24,724 nucleotides of DNA, taken from the NCBI GenBank assembly GCA_012719315.1, contig JAAYAP010000024.1, positions 1-24,724 of the forward strand, read 5' to 3'. Positions 14,706 to 21,784 of this stretch are shown piece after piece. Position 1 is the first letter of the stretch; each line of letters opens with the position of its first letter. The notes beneath the pieces were generated by a model. That model saw only the letters and a list, made by a program, of their open reading frames with translations, was not told the DNA's origin and searched no databases. Origin of the DNA: Methanobacteriota archaeon. Lineage in GTDB: Archaea > Thermoplasmatota > Thermoplasmata > Methanomassiliicoccales > Methanomethylophilaceae. Position numbers and translations under genes: made by a program.

Positions 14706-14792
14706 GCAAGGGTAGTCAAGCCTGGCCAACGACGTTAGGTTCAGGGCCTAATCCTTAGTGGTTCATGGGTTCAAATCCCACCCCTTGCACCA
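14706..14792 (+). tRNA. tRNA-Leu(CAG)
   Basis: GCAAGGG pairs with CCCTTGC as the acceptor stem of an 87-base type II tRNA. The anticodon arm TTAGG-TTCAGGG-CCTAA carries CAG (14742-14744), reading leucine CUG. The 13-base variable region, TTCAAAT T-loop and encoded CCA (14790-14792) agree with archaeal tRNA-Leu. The outermost T-stem pair is an A-C mismatch. There is no intron. Confidence 0.95.
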
Positions 14793-14812
14793 GACTCCCC
14801 CATTATACCGTA

Positions 14813-14828
14813 CGTCCTCCCGAGGACG
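14813..14828. terminator. Hairpin between converging tRNA-Leu and acetyltransferase genes
   Basis: CGTCCTC-CC-GAGGACG is a perfect 7-bp inverted repeat in the 114-base gap between tRNA-Leu and the end of the gene at 14907. There is no T-run directly after it, so a terminator role is only a guess from position. Nothing else is seen in the gap. Confidence 0.25.
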
Positions 14829-14906
14829 GCGTTCGAGATCCTCCGCAGGCATCGGAACGGCGGCTCCGGCGCGACGGCCGAGCCCTTCAGAAGACGAGAC
14901 GGGCCC

Positions 14907-15170
14907 TCAGCGGTTCTCCATGACATATCTGGCGTAGGAGCAGCCCGGTATGACGATCAAGCCCTTCTCCTCTGCCATCTGCAGCACGGCATCGACGAGC
15001 AATCTCCCGTAACCACGCCCTTCGTGCTCTTTGAGCACCAGGGTGTGGTCGAGATTGATCATGTTCTCGGAGAGCCTGACGAAGGTGGCCTTGCCGACCC
15101 TGACGCCGTCGACGGTGAGGGTGAAGCATCCTCCCGAATCTGTGTCGTCGTAGATCAATTCCTGCGCCAT
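14907..15170 (-). CDS. Small GNAT-like N-acetyltransferase (YjdJ/Acetyltransf_CG type)
   Basis: The 87-residue product is a minimal acetyltransferase of the GCN5-related YjdJ-like family. It has the acetyl-CoA-binding EHEGRGYGRLLVDAVLQMAE (residues about 44-63), followed by GLIVIPGCSYARYVMENR, where the C-S-Y-A-R-Y signature is typical of this short family and its cysteine may take part in catalysis. The ATG at 15170 gives the usual length and starts MAQELIYDDTDSGGCF; the upstream in-frame extension to 15269 is rich in alanine and arginine and looks non-coding. The substrate is not known. It converges with tRNA-Leu and is separated from the DUF1634 gene by about 136 bases, in which I see no clear gene. 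Confidence 0.85.
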   Translation of the reverse strand: MAQELIYDDTDSGGCFTLTVDGVRVGKATFVRLSENMINLDHTLVLKEHEGRGYGRLLVDAVLQMAEEKGLIVIPGCSYARYVMENR

Positions 15171-15306
15171 GGCACCACATCCGCCGTACTCATCACGGTT
15201 CCGGGGATCGCATGCTCTCGCATGCGCCGGGACGGCTGCCGCCGTCGGCGGCTCCGCGAGGAGCCCCAAGACCCTGTTCTCAGAATACGTCAGGACGTAT
15301 ATAATC

Positions 15307-15576
15307 TCAGATGTAAACCGATACGGCTACCACCAGCAGGATCACGCAGATGAGCACCGAGGCGATCCGGGTCCAGAACCGGTCCCGTTCGGACATCAGG
15401 GCGACGGCCGTGACGAACACGCCCGTGAGCGGTGCCAGGATCAGCAACAGCACGCCGAACCAGAGGATCCTATCGGAATCTCCGCTCTCCGGCATCAGCA
15501 GGCCGATCAGCAGAGTGACCACGCCGGCGGCCAGGAAGATCCGCAGCGTCATGGCCGTGGCCCTGGAGGCGTTCAA
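15307..15576 (-). CDS. DUF1634-family membrane protein, partner of the TSUP transporter
   Basis: The 89-residue product has three hydrophobic helices (about residues 10-28, 38-60 and 68-88) with a short RDRFWTR loop before the last, the layout of DUF1634 proteins, which are commonly encoded next to TauE/SafE transporters. The TTG start (15576) overlaps the stop of the transporter gene by four bases (TTGA), which indicates translational coupling. An ATG eight codons further in (15552) is the alternative start. The family has no known activity; an accessory role with the transporter is inferred from the gene pair. Confidence 0.75.
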   Translation of the reverse strand: MNASRATAMTLRIFLAAGVVTLLIGLLMPESGDSDRILWFGVLLLILAPLTGVFVTAVALMSERDRFWTRIASVLICVILLVVAVSVYI

Positions 15577-16394
15577 AGGATCCCCCCCGCTTTCAGGAGG
15601 GCACTGGCGGCGACCGCGATCAGGATGAAGGCGAGATACTTCCGCAGGGACGCCGATCTGACCCTGCCCGAGATGAAGATCCCCAGCATGGAGCCCGCGA
15701 ACGCGCCGATGGCGACGCTCGCCGCGTAATCCAGCAGGACATAGCCGTTGATGAAGAAGACGAGCACCCCCGCCATGGCCGTGATCCCGATCATGTAATT
15801 GCTCGTGGCGCTGGCCACTTTGATCGGTATGTGCATGTGGCTGTTCATCAGCGGCACCTGCAGGCTCCCGCCGCCGACGCCGGTCAGCGAGGACAGGACC
15901 CCGATGCCGCCGCTCCAGGCGAGGCCGCTCCCGATGTTCTCCACTTTGTACCGTTGCCTGGTCCCTTTGTCATCCGTGTAGGCGAACACGAGCGGATCCT
16001 GGTCGTCATCCGCAGGCCGTATGATCCTCTCCTTGCTCCGGAGCATGTTGACCGAGCTGTACAGCAACACGCAGGCGAAGATGCTCAGGAGCACCCAATC
16101 CATCAGGATCCCCGCCAATGTCGCACCCAACAACGCCCCGAGGGCAGTGGATATCGCCAGCAGCAGCCCCAATCTGATGTTGCATTTCCCGCATTTGACG
16201 TAAGAAGACGCCGCCCCCACGGAGGAGGCGATGATGCCGACCAGGCTGACTGCCACGGCTTCGCCGGCAGACAGACCGAAGACGATGGTCAGCACAGGTA
16301 TGAAGATGATCCCCCCGCCCATGCCGAACATCGCGCCGATCACGCCGGCGAACACGCCGACCAGGATCAACGCGAGCATCAGATGAGGGTCCAT
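15573..16394 (-). CDS. TSUP (TauE/SafE) family sulfur-compound/anion transporter
   Basis: The 273-residue product has eight or so hydrophobic helices arranged as two repeats. The first repeat carries GVIGAMFGMGGGIIFIPVL and the second SSLTGVGGGSLQVPLM, the paired glycine-rich signatures of TauE/SafE proteins. Members export or take up sulfite, taurine-derived sulfonates, sulfoacetate or similar anions. A soluble loop of about 35 residues (RPADDDQDPLVFAYTDDKG and onward) joins the halves. The ATG at 16394 is preferred to that at 16412, because the TATA-like GTTTTAAGAA predicts transcription near 16397. It is co-transcribed with the DUF1634 gene and divergent from the thiI-like gene. Confidence 0.9.
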   Translation of the reverse strand: MDPHLMLALILVGVFAGVIGAMFGMGGGIIFIPVLTIVFGLSAGEAVAVSLVGIIASSVGAASSYVKCGKCNIRLGLLLAISTALGALLGATLAGILMDWVLLSIFACVLLYSSVNMLRSKERIIRPADDDQDPLVFAYTDDKGTRQRYKVENIGSGLAWSGGIGVLSSLTGVGGGSLQVPLMNSHMHIPIKVASATSNYMIGITAMAGVLVFFINGYVLLDYAASVAIGAFAGSMLGIFISGRVRSASLRKYLAFILIAVAASALLKAGGIL

Positions 16395-16417
16395 GGCGGA
16401 GATGATGCGCATGCCAT

Positions 16418-16427
16418 TCTTAAAACT
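16418..16427 (-). promoter_or_regulatory. TATA box of the TSUP-DUF1634 operon
   Basis: GTTTTAAGAA on the minus strand, centred near 16423, is 28 bases from the ATG at 16394. It lies back to back with the thiI-like promoter at 16441. Confidence 0.45.
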
Positions 16428-16440
16428 TCAGATGGAAACC

Positions 16441-16447
16441 CTTAATA
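16441..16447 (+). promoter_or_regulatory. TATA box of the thiI-like gene
   Basis: CTTAATA centred near 16444 is 26-27 bases before the GTG at 16471, giving a leaderless message that starts with GTG. Confidence 0.4.
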
Positions 16448-16470
16448 GCAGGCAGATATAATCGCAGGCC

Positions 16471-17305
16471 GTGACGACGATCCTCATAAGGTACGCCGAG
16501 ATCGGCCTCAAGGGCACGACCGTCAGGACGAGATTCGAGAATCGCCTGATGGACAACATCCTGACGATGTTGGCGACCGACGGCGTCGAGGCGATGGTCA
16601 ACAGGGGCGAGGCCCGGTTCTTCGTCGAAACCGAGGATGTCGACAGAGCGGTCGCATCCCTCAGAAGGGTCTTCGGTATCGCCTCCCTGTCGGTGGCCGA
16701 AGTCGCCGGTGCCGGCATGGAGGAGATCTGCGCCGCCGCCGCGGAGTACTCAAAAGGCAGGATAGCGCCGGGGCAGTCGTTCGCGGTCAGGGCCAGGCGC
16801 GAGGGCAGCCACGCTTACACCAGCATGGACGTCGGCCGTGAAGCGGGTTCCGCGATCTTCGAGGCCAACGAAGGATTGAAAGTCGACCTGACCCGCCCCG
16901 ACAAGGTGTTCTACATCGAGATCAGGAACAACCGCGCCTACATCTTCGACACGTACATCAGATGCCATGCGGGCCTGCCGCTGGGATCGCAGGGCAGGGT
17001 GCTGGCCGATGTCGACGACGACCGCGGCATCCTCTCCGCCTGGCTGATGATGAAACGCGGATGCAAGGTGATCGTCAGGAGCGACCGATCGCCCGGTGCT
17101 CCGCAGATACGATCCCGAGCTCAAGGTGATCGATGCCGGGCAGGACGTGCCCCGGAGGGTCCACGGCATCGTGCTGGGGACGGCATTGGCCGATCTGGAA
17201 GGAGTCGATGTCGCCGCATACGACCTTCCCGTGTTCTTCCCCACGATCGGCATGACCGACGCCGAGGTCGACGCCAGGATGAGGATCGTCCTCGAGACCG
17301 ATTGA
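16471..17305 (+). pseudogene. ThiI-like THUMP protein with lost PP-loop and a one-base frameshift
   Basis: ThiI makes 4-thiouridine in tRNA using a THUMP domain and a PP-loop ATPase. Here the N-terminal ferredoxin-like and THUMP regions (residues 1 to about 165, from TTILIRYAEIGLKG to EIRNNRAYIFDTYIR) and the joining GLPLGSQGRVLA are well kept. The ATP-binding SGGxDS is replaced by DVDDDRGILS, before the conserved WLMMKRGCKV. At 17092-17094 an extra C shifts the frame. Deleting one C gives RSDRSPVLRRYDPELKV and continuity to the TGA at 17303-17305, a product of about 277 residues ending in a PP-domain-like PVFFPTIGMTDAE. The gene is either a disrupted or a mis-sequenced copy of a catalytically dead ThiI homologue. 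No rhodanese domain is present. Confidence 0.7.
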
Positions 17306-17316
17306 ATCGGGATGCG

Positions 17317-17332
17317 GCCGCCGGACGGCGGC
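17317..17332. terminator. First hairpin between thiI-like and eL15 genes
   Basis: GCCGCCG-GA-CGGCGGC forms a perfect 7-bp stem 12 bases after the thiI-like stop. It may help end that transcript. Confidence 0.3.
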
Positions 17333-17350
17333 ACATGATAGAATGTAATA

Positions 17351-17373
17351 AGGCCCGTCGTCGCGACGGGCCT
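17351..17373. terminator. Strong hairpin, probable bidirectional terminator
   Basis: AGGCCCGTCG and CGACGGGCCT form a perfect 10-bp stem with a three-base loop in the middle of the 87-base gap between two converging genes. On the minus strand it is followed by TTATTACATTCTATC, so it best fits the end of the eL15 transcript, 20 bases after its stop. It is the longest perfect hairpin that I found in the window. Confidence 0.5.
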
Positions 17374-17392
17374 GAATGGTTTGGTTGCAAGC

Positions 17393-18016
17393 TCACTTCT
17401 TACGGTACTGCTTGGATCTGATCGAGGGCCTGGACTTCTCCGCGCCCTTGCCCTTCTTCCTGAGTCCGCGTCCGTCGACACCGGCTCCGGTGAGCCCGCG
17501 GTACACGCGGTTGGTGTGGACGTTGTCGCAGATCCAGTTGATCTTGGGGTCCGCCTTGATCACGGGGTGCGAAGGATCCACGAGTATGACCTCGTACCAT
17601 TCCTGCTGCCCGTCGGCTCCCACCCAGTAGGAGTTCAGCACCTCGAGGTTGGGATACCTTTTGGCGGTCCTCTCCTCGGCCATCCGCTGGAGGCTCTTGC
17701 CGACGGTTATCTTGTTGATACCGCGGCGTTTCGCCCTCCTGCCCGCAGTTATGGCCCTCTTGTTGAAGGAACCCTTCCTGACCCTGGCCCTGACGACAAC
17801 GTAACCCTGCTTGGCTTTGAAGCCGAGGGCTCTGGCGCGGTCGAGGCGGGTGGGTCTTTCGATGCGGAGGAAGTTCTCCTCGCGTCTCCACTGGATCTTC
17901 CTCTCGTGGTTGAGGTCGCGGACATAACCCTGGTCGGGGTTCTTCCAAGCCTCTGCGATGTAAGAATACATGTTCTTCCCGTTGACGGGACGTTTTTCCT
18001 GAGTCTCTGTGCTCAT
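17393..18016 (-). CDS. rpl15e: 50S ribosomal protein eL15
   Basis: The 207-residue product is a full-length archaeal/eukaryotic L15e: GKNMYSYIAEAWKNP, the basic RARALGFKAKQGYVVVRARV, the RRAKRRGINKITVGKS loop, PNLEVLNSYWVGADG and the C-terminal RGLTGAGVDGRGLRKKGKG. It binds 23S rRNA deep in the large subunit. The start is the last of four tandem in-frame candidates (GTG, ATG, ATG, ATG at 18025-18014): the Shine-Dalgarno AGGTG (complement of 18023-18027) leaves six bases before the ATG at 18016. The promoter is about 85 bases upstream, with a palindrome at the transcript start. It is transcribed on its own, downstream of polB. Confidence 0.96.
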   Translation of the reverse strand: MSTETQEKRPVNGKNMYSYIAEAWKNPDQGYVRDLNHERKIQWRREENFLRIERPTRLDRARALGFKAKQGYVVVRARVRKGSFNKRAITAGRRAKRRGINKITVGKSLQRMAEERTAKRYPNLEVLNSYWVGADGQQEWYEVILVDPSHPVIKADPKINWICDNVHTNRVYRGLTGAGVDGRGLRKKGKGAEKSRPSIRSKQYRKK

Positions 18017-18022
18017 CATCAT

Positions 18023-18027
18023 CACCT
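18023..18027 (-). promoter_or_regulatory. Shine-Dalgarno of eL15
   Basis: AGGTG, part of AGGTGAT on the minus strand, is spaced six bases from the ATG at 18016 and picks that codon out of four adjacent candidates. Confidence 0.55.
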
Positions 18028-18060
18028 ATCCGGATTCACCTTACACAGGCACATTTCCGT

Positions 18061-18077
18061 CAGAACATCGTGTTCTG
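18061..18077 (-). promoter_or_regulatory. 17-bp palindrome at the predicted eL15 transcript start
   Basis: CAGAACA-TCG-TGTTCTG has perfect 7-bp arms and a three-base centre. The TATA box centred near 18104 predicts transcription from about 18078, so the repeat begins at +1. It could be a repressor operator or a hairpin at the 5' end of the leader. Confidence 0.45.
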
Positions 18078-18098
18078 CAGAGGATTGAATCATCAGCC

Positions 18099-18109
18099 TC
18101 TATATAAAC
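18099..18109 (-). promoter_or_regulatory. TATA box of eL15
   Basis: GTTTATATAGA on the minus strand is a strong TATA element between polB and the eL15 gene; it predicts a leader of about 62 bases. Confidence 0.6.
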
Positions 18110-18129
18110 AGTCTCATCGGCCGCGCGCG

Positions 18130-20553
18130 TCAGAGGAAGTCATCGAGGCTCGGTCTCTTACGATCGCGGTCGCGCGGGGCCGCAGGTGGCGCGTCCTTGC
18201 GCGGACCCGTGCTCTTCCGCGGGACGAAATCGTCGAAGAGGGTCTTCTGCTGGCTTCCGAGCAACAGGTCCTTCTCCTCCCATCCGAACACCTCTGTGAC
18301 CCTCGCCGCGGTCTGCGCAAGGCGTTCGGCGTAGTAGCGGTAGTCGGGCGCGGCGGTGAAATCGATGCCGCTGACGTAGGGTTCGACCTCCTGCGGGGTC
18401 ACCGAGGCGTCGGTGACGATCCAGGAGACCTTCATCCCCGGTATGAAGTTGTATCCCATCCCGACCAGCTTCCTGGCGGCTTGCACGTTGGCCATGCGGT
18501 CGGGGTTGGCGTAGACGCCGTCCAGTCCCTTGCAGGTCCTGGAGATCACCAGCTCGGACGGGTCGACATCCCCCGCGAGGACCTCGCGGACGACTTCCCT
18601 GACCAGGGCGACGGCGCCCTCGTCGTCCTCGTCCAGGATCAGCTCGAACACGCGCATCAGCAGCTCGCTCTGGAGGTCGAACGAATCCGACCTCCGGATC
18701 TCGTAGCCTCTGACCAGCAGCTCGTCCTGCGCCTCCGGCCAGACGACCTTGCCGACGTAGCGTTTCTTCTTGCCGTGGGTGAACAGCGGCTCCATGATCT
18801 TCTCGAACTCGAGGATGCCGCCGTCGCGCGAATACCGTTTCGAGATGCTCCTTCCGAATCCGATCGACCCCTCCAGATCGTCGTGGGGGGATTGCAGGAA
18901 GATCGAGTCGGTGTCGGAGTAGATCACGGACACCCCCTCGGCCTCTACCTCGCGGATGATCGTCTTGACGTTGTCCCGCGCGAAAGCGGTGATGGCGGCG
19001 CCGATGCTCTTGTCGGTGAATCTGTAGAACGACGACGCGAAGACCCCGTAGAAGGTGTTCATGAGGATCTTCACCGCCGATTGCAGACCGTCGAGGTACT
19101 GCTGCTCGTGCGGATCCGTCGCATCCTTCAGGCTCCCCTTGATCTCCTCACGCTGATCCAGCAGGCTCTTGAGGATGCCCGGGAGCAGTCCCACGCGTAT
19201 GTCCGGTTCGAGGAATCTGGCTCCCGACGGGCTGACGATCCCCCCGTCCGGGGAGATGGTGGTGAAGCAGATGTTCTTGGCGATGATCAGCGAGGGGTAC
19301 ATCGATTTGAAATCCTCGACGCAGACCCAATGGTAGAGCCCCGGTTTGATCGTATGCACGTAACCGCCTTCGATGTGGTCCCCGTTCGAGGCTTTCCGGC
19401 CCATCGACGGTATCCCGATGCCGCTCCGGTCGGCGACGCGTATGAGCAGCGAGTCCGCCAGTTGCGACGATCCCGCGGTGAGCACGTCCTCCAGGGGGAG
19501 TCTCGCCACGGCGGCGAGGTCCATGCCCTTCCTCAGGGTGTCGACGGCGAGCAGGATCCTCAGAGCCAGCTCCGCGTCCCTGGTGCAGTACCTGATGACG
19601 CGGGCGCGGTCCTTCGCCCATTCCTCGTCCATATCCTTGGGATCGAGATCCAGCTTCTCCTCGCCGAGGAGCAGCTTGGACACGGCGTTCAAAGTCTCCT
19701 GCTTCGGACGGATCTCCTTCTTGGCGGCCCACCAGGCGTCGGCGATCATCCGGCCCTTGACCCTCCAGAACCTGTCGCTGACGGCCTTCGGCTGCCCGCG
19801 GTCCCGTCCCCAGGGCAAGGCGTCGGCGAGGCCGTTCACGGCGGCCCGCTCGATGATCTTCTTGATGTCGTAGTTGTCGATGTTGTATCCGGTTATGACG
19901 TCCGGATCCTCTTCACGGATCAGATCGGAGAATCCGCGGATGATGTCGGCCTCGATCCCGACCAACGGTTCGCATTCGCGGATCGCGCCGTCCTCCTCGA
20001 TGACCGCGCAGATCGTGTAGATCGTATCGTGGGCGATGCTGTTCTCCAGATCGAACGAGAGCACCTTCAGGCCCGGATCGAACGGCGGCAAGTCCTCGAA
20101 CCCCGTCATCCTGACCACCAGGTCGGTATCGTAGGCGGCATCCGCGACGATCTCGCCCGTGACCCTTATGCACGATCCCAGATCCATGTCGTAGATGAAA
20201 CGGTGATGGAACGGGACATCCGCGTAGAGCACATCGTATCCGAGGCTCCTCCAGCTCTTCCTGTGCTCGGACACGTTCCAAGGGAGTCTGACGGTCACCT
20301 TCGCGGCATCACGGTACGCGCCTTTGTGGAACAGTTTGCAAGGGGTGTGCGCGACGACGTCCGCATCCTTCTCAAGGGCCTTCTCGGCATTGTCGTCGGG
20401 GTCCAGCAGGTAGTAGTATGCGTTGTATCCGCCGTACAGCACGGTGATGGACTGCTTGTCGCGGGTCTTCCCGAACATCTCCGCGAGCACCTCGTCCCCT
20501 TCCCGGCCCCCGGTGTAGGAGGCGCTCAGGAGCCTTACGTCCCATGTGCTCAT
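18130..20553 (-). CDS. polB: B-family DNA polymerase (PolB) with 3'-5' exonuclease
   Basis: The 807-residue product is a complete replicative B-family polymerase. Exonuclease motifs: SFDLE (Exo I, about 166-170), GYNIDNYD (Exo II, about 222-229) and YCTRD (Exo III, about 322-326). Polymerase motifs: EDFKSMYPSL (motif A, about 413-422), KILMNTFYG (motif B, about 495-503) and YSDTDS (motif C, 545-550). All catalytic acids are present, so proofreading and synthesis should be active. The C-terminus has QKTLFDDF, a PCNA-binding PIP box, and a second SLDDFL at the very end. The ATG at 20553 lies seven bases after the ychF stop with GAGG upstream; the in-frame extension to 20616 overlaps ychF and is rejected. 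It is the second gene of the ychF-polB operon. Confidence 0.96.
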   Translation of the reverse strand: MSTWDVRLLSASYTGGREGDEVLAEMFGKTRDKQSITVLYGGYNAYYYLLDPDDNAEKALEKDADVVAHTPCKLFHKGAYRDAAKVTVRLPWNVSEHRKSWRSLGYDVLYADVPFHHRFIYDMDLGSCIRVTGEIVADAAYDTDLVVRMTGFEDLPPFDPGLKVLSFDLENSIAHDTIYTICAVIEEDGAIRECEPLVGIEADIIRGFSDLIREEDPDVITGYNIDNYDIKKIIERAAVNGLADALPWGRDRGQPKAVSDRFWRVKGRMIADAWWAAKKEIRPKQETLNAVSKLLLGEEKLDLDPKDMDEEWAKDRARVIRYCTRDAELALRILLAVDTLRKGMDLAAVARLPLEDVLTAGSSQLADSLLIRVADRSGIGIPSMGRKASNGDHIEGGYVHTIKPGLYHWVCVEDFKSMYPSLIIAKNICFTTISPDGGIVSPSGARFLEPDIRVGLLPGILKSLLDQREEIKGSLKDATDPHEQQYLDGLQSAVKILMNTFYGVFASSFYRFTDKSIGAAITAFARDNVKTIIREVEAEGVSVIYSDTDSIFLQSPHDDLEGSIGFGRSISKRYSRDGGILEFEKIMEPLFTHGKKKRYVGKVVWPEAQDELLVRGYEIRRSDSFDLQSELLMRVFELILDEDDEGAVALVREVVREVLAGDVDPSELVISRTCKGLDGVYANPDRMANVQAARKLVGMGYNFIPGMKVSWIVTDASVTPQEVEPYVSGIDFTAAPDYRYYAERLAQTAARVTEVFGWEEKDLLLGSQQKTLFDDFVPRKSTGPRKDAPPAAPRDRDRKRPSLDDFL

Positions 20554-20560
20554 ATGAACC

Positions 20561-21742
20561 TCATCTGTTGGCCACGATCCTGATGACATCCCCGTCCTGC
20601 AGGACGTAATCCGCACCGACGGTGCGTTTCGTCCGTGCGTTGACGGCTCTGATGAATTTGTCTCCCAACTCGGTGTGCACTTTGTAGGCGAGGTCCCTCG
20701 CCGTCGATCCGCGCGGCATCAGGAAGCAGTCGGGCAGCACCCTGCCCTGGTGGTCGGTGTACCTGTTCTCGTCTTCCACCGGGTACACGGCGATGCGATC
20801 CAGCATCCCGAACACGCACTCCTCCAGGCACCTCTGCACACCCGTGCTCCCGTACCTCTCCAGATTCGCGGCCATGTAGTCCAGGGCTTTGCGCTGCGAC
20901 TCGTTGACATCGCCGGACAGCCCGAAGGACGCATCCCCGGGTAGGTAGTCCACGATGCCGGCCGCTGCCGCCTTCTTCAAGGCCAGCTCCGTCTCGGCCA
21001 GCACCGGTACCGCCGGGTCGTCCATGGCGCCGACCTTCCCGATGTTCCCCTCGGGGGCGAGGTCCGCCTTGTTCATGGCGATGATCATCGGCTTCGACAG
21101 GATCCTGATCTCCCTGCACAATCCGGCGAGGGTGTCGTCGTCCCACAGGGTCGGGTCGGCCGGCAGCGGGACCCGCTTCAGGGCCTCCTTGATCTGACTT
21201 TCGGTTATGTTCAGGCCGGCCAGGCGCTCCTGCAGCACGGTCTCCTGCTTGGCATCCTGCATCTTGGCCTGTCTGGCAATCCTGCCGAGGCCGTTCTTGA
21301 TGATCTCCCTCATCCACAGCTCGATCTCCCTGCGCAGGAAGACGACGTCCTCGGACGGGTCGTGGCTGCCGGGTCCGACGCTGTTGCCTTCGATGTCGGT
21401 CGAGCCGCTGATGTCGACGACGTTGATCAGCGCGTCGGCTTGACGCAGGTCGTCCAGGAACTTATTCCCCAGGCCTTTGCCGTCCCAGGCTCCGGGCACC
21501 AGGCCCGCCACGTCGAGCAGCTCCACCGGGACCAGCCTGACGCCCGCTTCGCAGAGGGAGTTGTGGGGCGTGCATTCCACGCCCAGGTCCTTGCACGGAC
21601 ACGGCGTCCGCACGTGCGCCACCCCCTTGTTGGGTTCGATGGTCGTGAACGGGTAGTCGGCGATGTTCACCGGGGCCAGCGTGGCCGCGCCGAAGAACGT
21701 CGACTTGCCCACGTTCGGTTTCCCTACTATGCCTATCTGCAT
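20561..21742 (-). CDS. YchF/OBG-family translation-associated GTPase with TGS domain
   Basis: The 393-residue product has the OBG-type G domain: GKPNVGKST (G1, residues 7-15), the PFTTIEPN switch region (31-38), DVAGL (G3, 77-81) and NKAD (G4, 224-227). A helical insert lies between G3 and G4, and a C-terminal TGS domain (about 315-393, from LPDCFLMPRGSTARDLAYKV to LQDGDVIRI) follows. Archaeal YchF-like proteins associate with ribosomes. A CPCKDLGVECTPHNSLC segment (48-64) adds four cysteines typical of the archaeal branch and might bind metal. A TATA-like GATATACC (complement of 21771-21778) is 34 bases upstream. polB follows seven bases after its stop. Confidence 0.92.
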   Translation of the reverse strand: MQIGIVGKPNVGKSTFFGAATLAPVNIADYPFTTIEPNKGVAHVRTPCPCKDLGVECTPHNSLCEAGVRLVPVELLDVAGLVPGAWDGKGLGNKFLDDLRQADALINVVDISGSTDIEGNSVGPGSHDPSEDVVFLRREIELWMREIIKNGLGRIARQAKMQDAKQETVLQERLAGLNITESQIKEALKRVPLPADPTLWDDDTLAGLCREIRILSKPMIIAMNKADLAPEGNIGKVGAMDDPAVPVLAETELALKKAAAAGIVDYLPGDASFGLSGDVNESQRKALDYMAANLERYGSTGVQRCLEECVFGMLDRIAVYPVEDENRYTDHQGRVLPDCFLMPRGSTARDLAYKVHTELGDKFIRAVNARTKRTVGADYVLQDGDVIRIVANR

Positions 21743-21770
21743 GCGATCTCCAACCCCCTTATCGGCGAGG

Positions 21771-21779
21771 CGGTATATC
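21771..21779 (-). promoter_or_regulatory. TATA box of the ychF-polB operon
   Basis: CGATATACC on the minus strand, centred near 21775, is about 33 bases before the ychF ATG. It sits in the 42-base gap after the iron-sulfur protein gene. Confidence 0.4.
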
Positions 21780-21784
21780 GTTGT

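Noticed and set aside
18070..20583. A very long plus-strand open frame opposite polB (about 837 codons).
   Set aside because: It is an antisense shadow caused by high GC and biased third positions. Its composition is rich in D, R, V and H with no domain pattern, while the minus strand has all polymerase motifs. The same applies to other long frames opposite the MFS, ychF, flpA and NAD kinase genes.
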